Positions 63,887-64,000 of a DNA stretch of 64,000 nt are shown here, piece by piece. This stretch comes from Dechloromonas sp. A34. Its GTDB lineage: Bacteria > Pseudomonadota > Gammaproteobacteria > Burkholderiales > Rhodocyclaceae. The position numbers were made by a program, and so were the translations under genes. The stretch spans positions 2,604,001 through 2,668,000 of the forward strand of contig NZ_CP102486.1 in NCBI RefSeq assembly GCF_026261605.1. The letters run 5' to 3'. The notes under the pieces are model-generated. The model made no database searches and was not told where the DNA came from. It saw only the letters and a program-made list of their open reading frames with translations. The stretch's first letter is position 1. Every line of letters starts with the position of its first letter.

Positions 63887-64000
63887 CGGCAGTTCACAAC
63901 TTGCTTAGGTGAAGCATTGCCGTAGCTAGGCTCATGAGGTCGTCGCTCGGTTTGAGTTCTAAGCGTGTCAGAAATTTTGTGTTTTCGAACGGCTGGTTTG

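Overview
The window looks like a chromosomal stretch of a high-GC betaproteobacterium, most likely in or near the Rhodocyclales (Thauera, Azospira, Dechloromonas type). The reasons are a selenate/chlorate-type periplasmic molybdoenzyme operon, CopK- and CzcE-like metal proteins of the kind known from betaproteobacteria, a phasin-like protein and a haemerythrin. No rRNA, tRNA, CRISPR array or complete insertion sequence was seen.

Layout. (1) 1-22 kb is a copper/silver/heavy-metal island. It holds the tail of a CusA-type RND pump, Met-rich and Cys-rich periplasmic copper binders, an AcfC-like binding protein, two metal P-type ATPases (one damaged), HMA and YHS domain proteins, DUF302/DUF305/DUF2933 proteins, a cytochrome c and a haemerythrin. 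A sugar module (phosphoglucomutase plus a glycoamylase-type glucanase) and a LemA/TPM trio sit inside it. Worn fragments (a second CusA tail, a duplicated membrane-protein fragment) show repeated rearrangement. (2) 22-29 kb is mixed accessory DNA: two paralogous small lipoproteins, a phasin-like protein, an orphan FlgB, an HD-GYP protein, CopK and CzcE homologues, a restriction-endonuclease-like protein and a pRiA4b ORF-3-type remnant. (3) 29.7-41.5 kb is a respiratory operon: a TAT-exported, TtrA-like molybdoenzyme, its four-cluster Fe-S subunit, a second Fe-S protein, a TorD chaperone, three multihaem cytochromes c including a NapC/NirT quinol dehydrogenase, an outer-membrane barrel, two PKD-domain proteins, MoaA and a small helical protein. 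(4) 41.5-45.2 kb, on the minus strand, is a three-gene sensory system: a PhnD-type binding protein, a histidine kinase and a sigma-54 response regulator. (5) 45.7-50.7 kb is a SerABDC/ClrABDC-type reductase operon. (6) 50.9-63.9 kb is a sulfur/selenium-handling region: two DsrE proteins, an SQR-like flavoprotein, an MMPL/LolA-like/barrel lipid-export module, an ArsR-rhodanese fusion, two more rhodaneses, an MFS carrier, a trans-sulfuration-type PLP enzyme, a methyltransferase and a sterol-desaturase-like membrane oxygenase.

How it works together (inference). Both molybdoenzyme operons carry the same upstream layout: two TTAC-N6-GTAA inverted repeats 41-42 bp apart, a -24/-12 element 133-134 bp further on, and a third TTAC-N6-GTAA before the first gene. 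The three-gene sensory system lies between them and ends in a GAFTGA-containing sigma-54 activator, so it probably drives both. Electrons would pass from quinol through the NapC-like protein and periplasmic cytochromes to the reductases. With no chlorite dismutase gene here, selenate is the favoured substrate of the SerA/ClrA-type enzyme; the TtrA-like enzyme could act on the next intermediate or on a sulfur oxyanion. A separate regulon is marked by a 30-bp ArsR-type operator present both at the ArsR-rhodanese gene and in front of the DsrE/SQR-like genes.

Five genes are interrupted by what looks like exactly one missing base each, a pattern more typical of assembly error than of gene decay.
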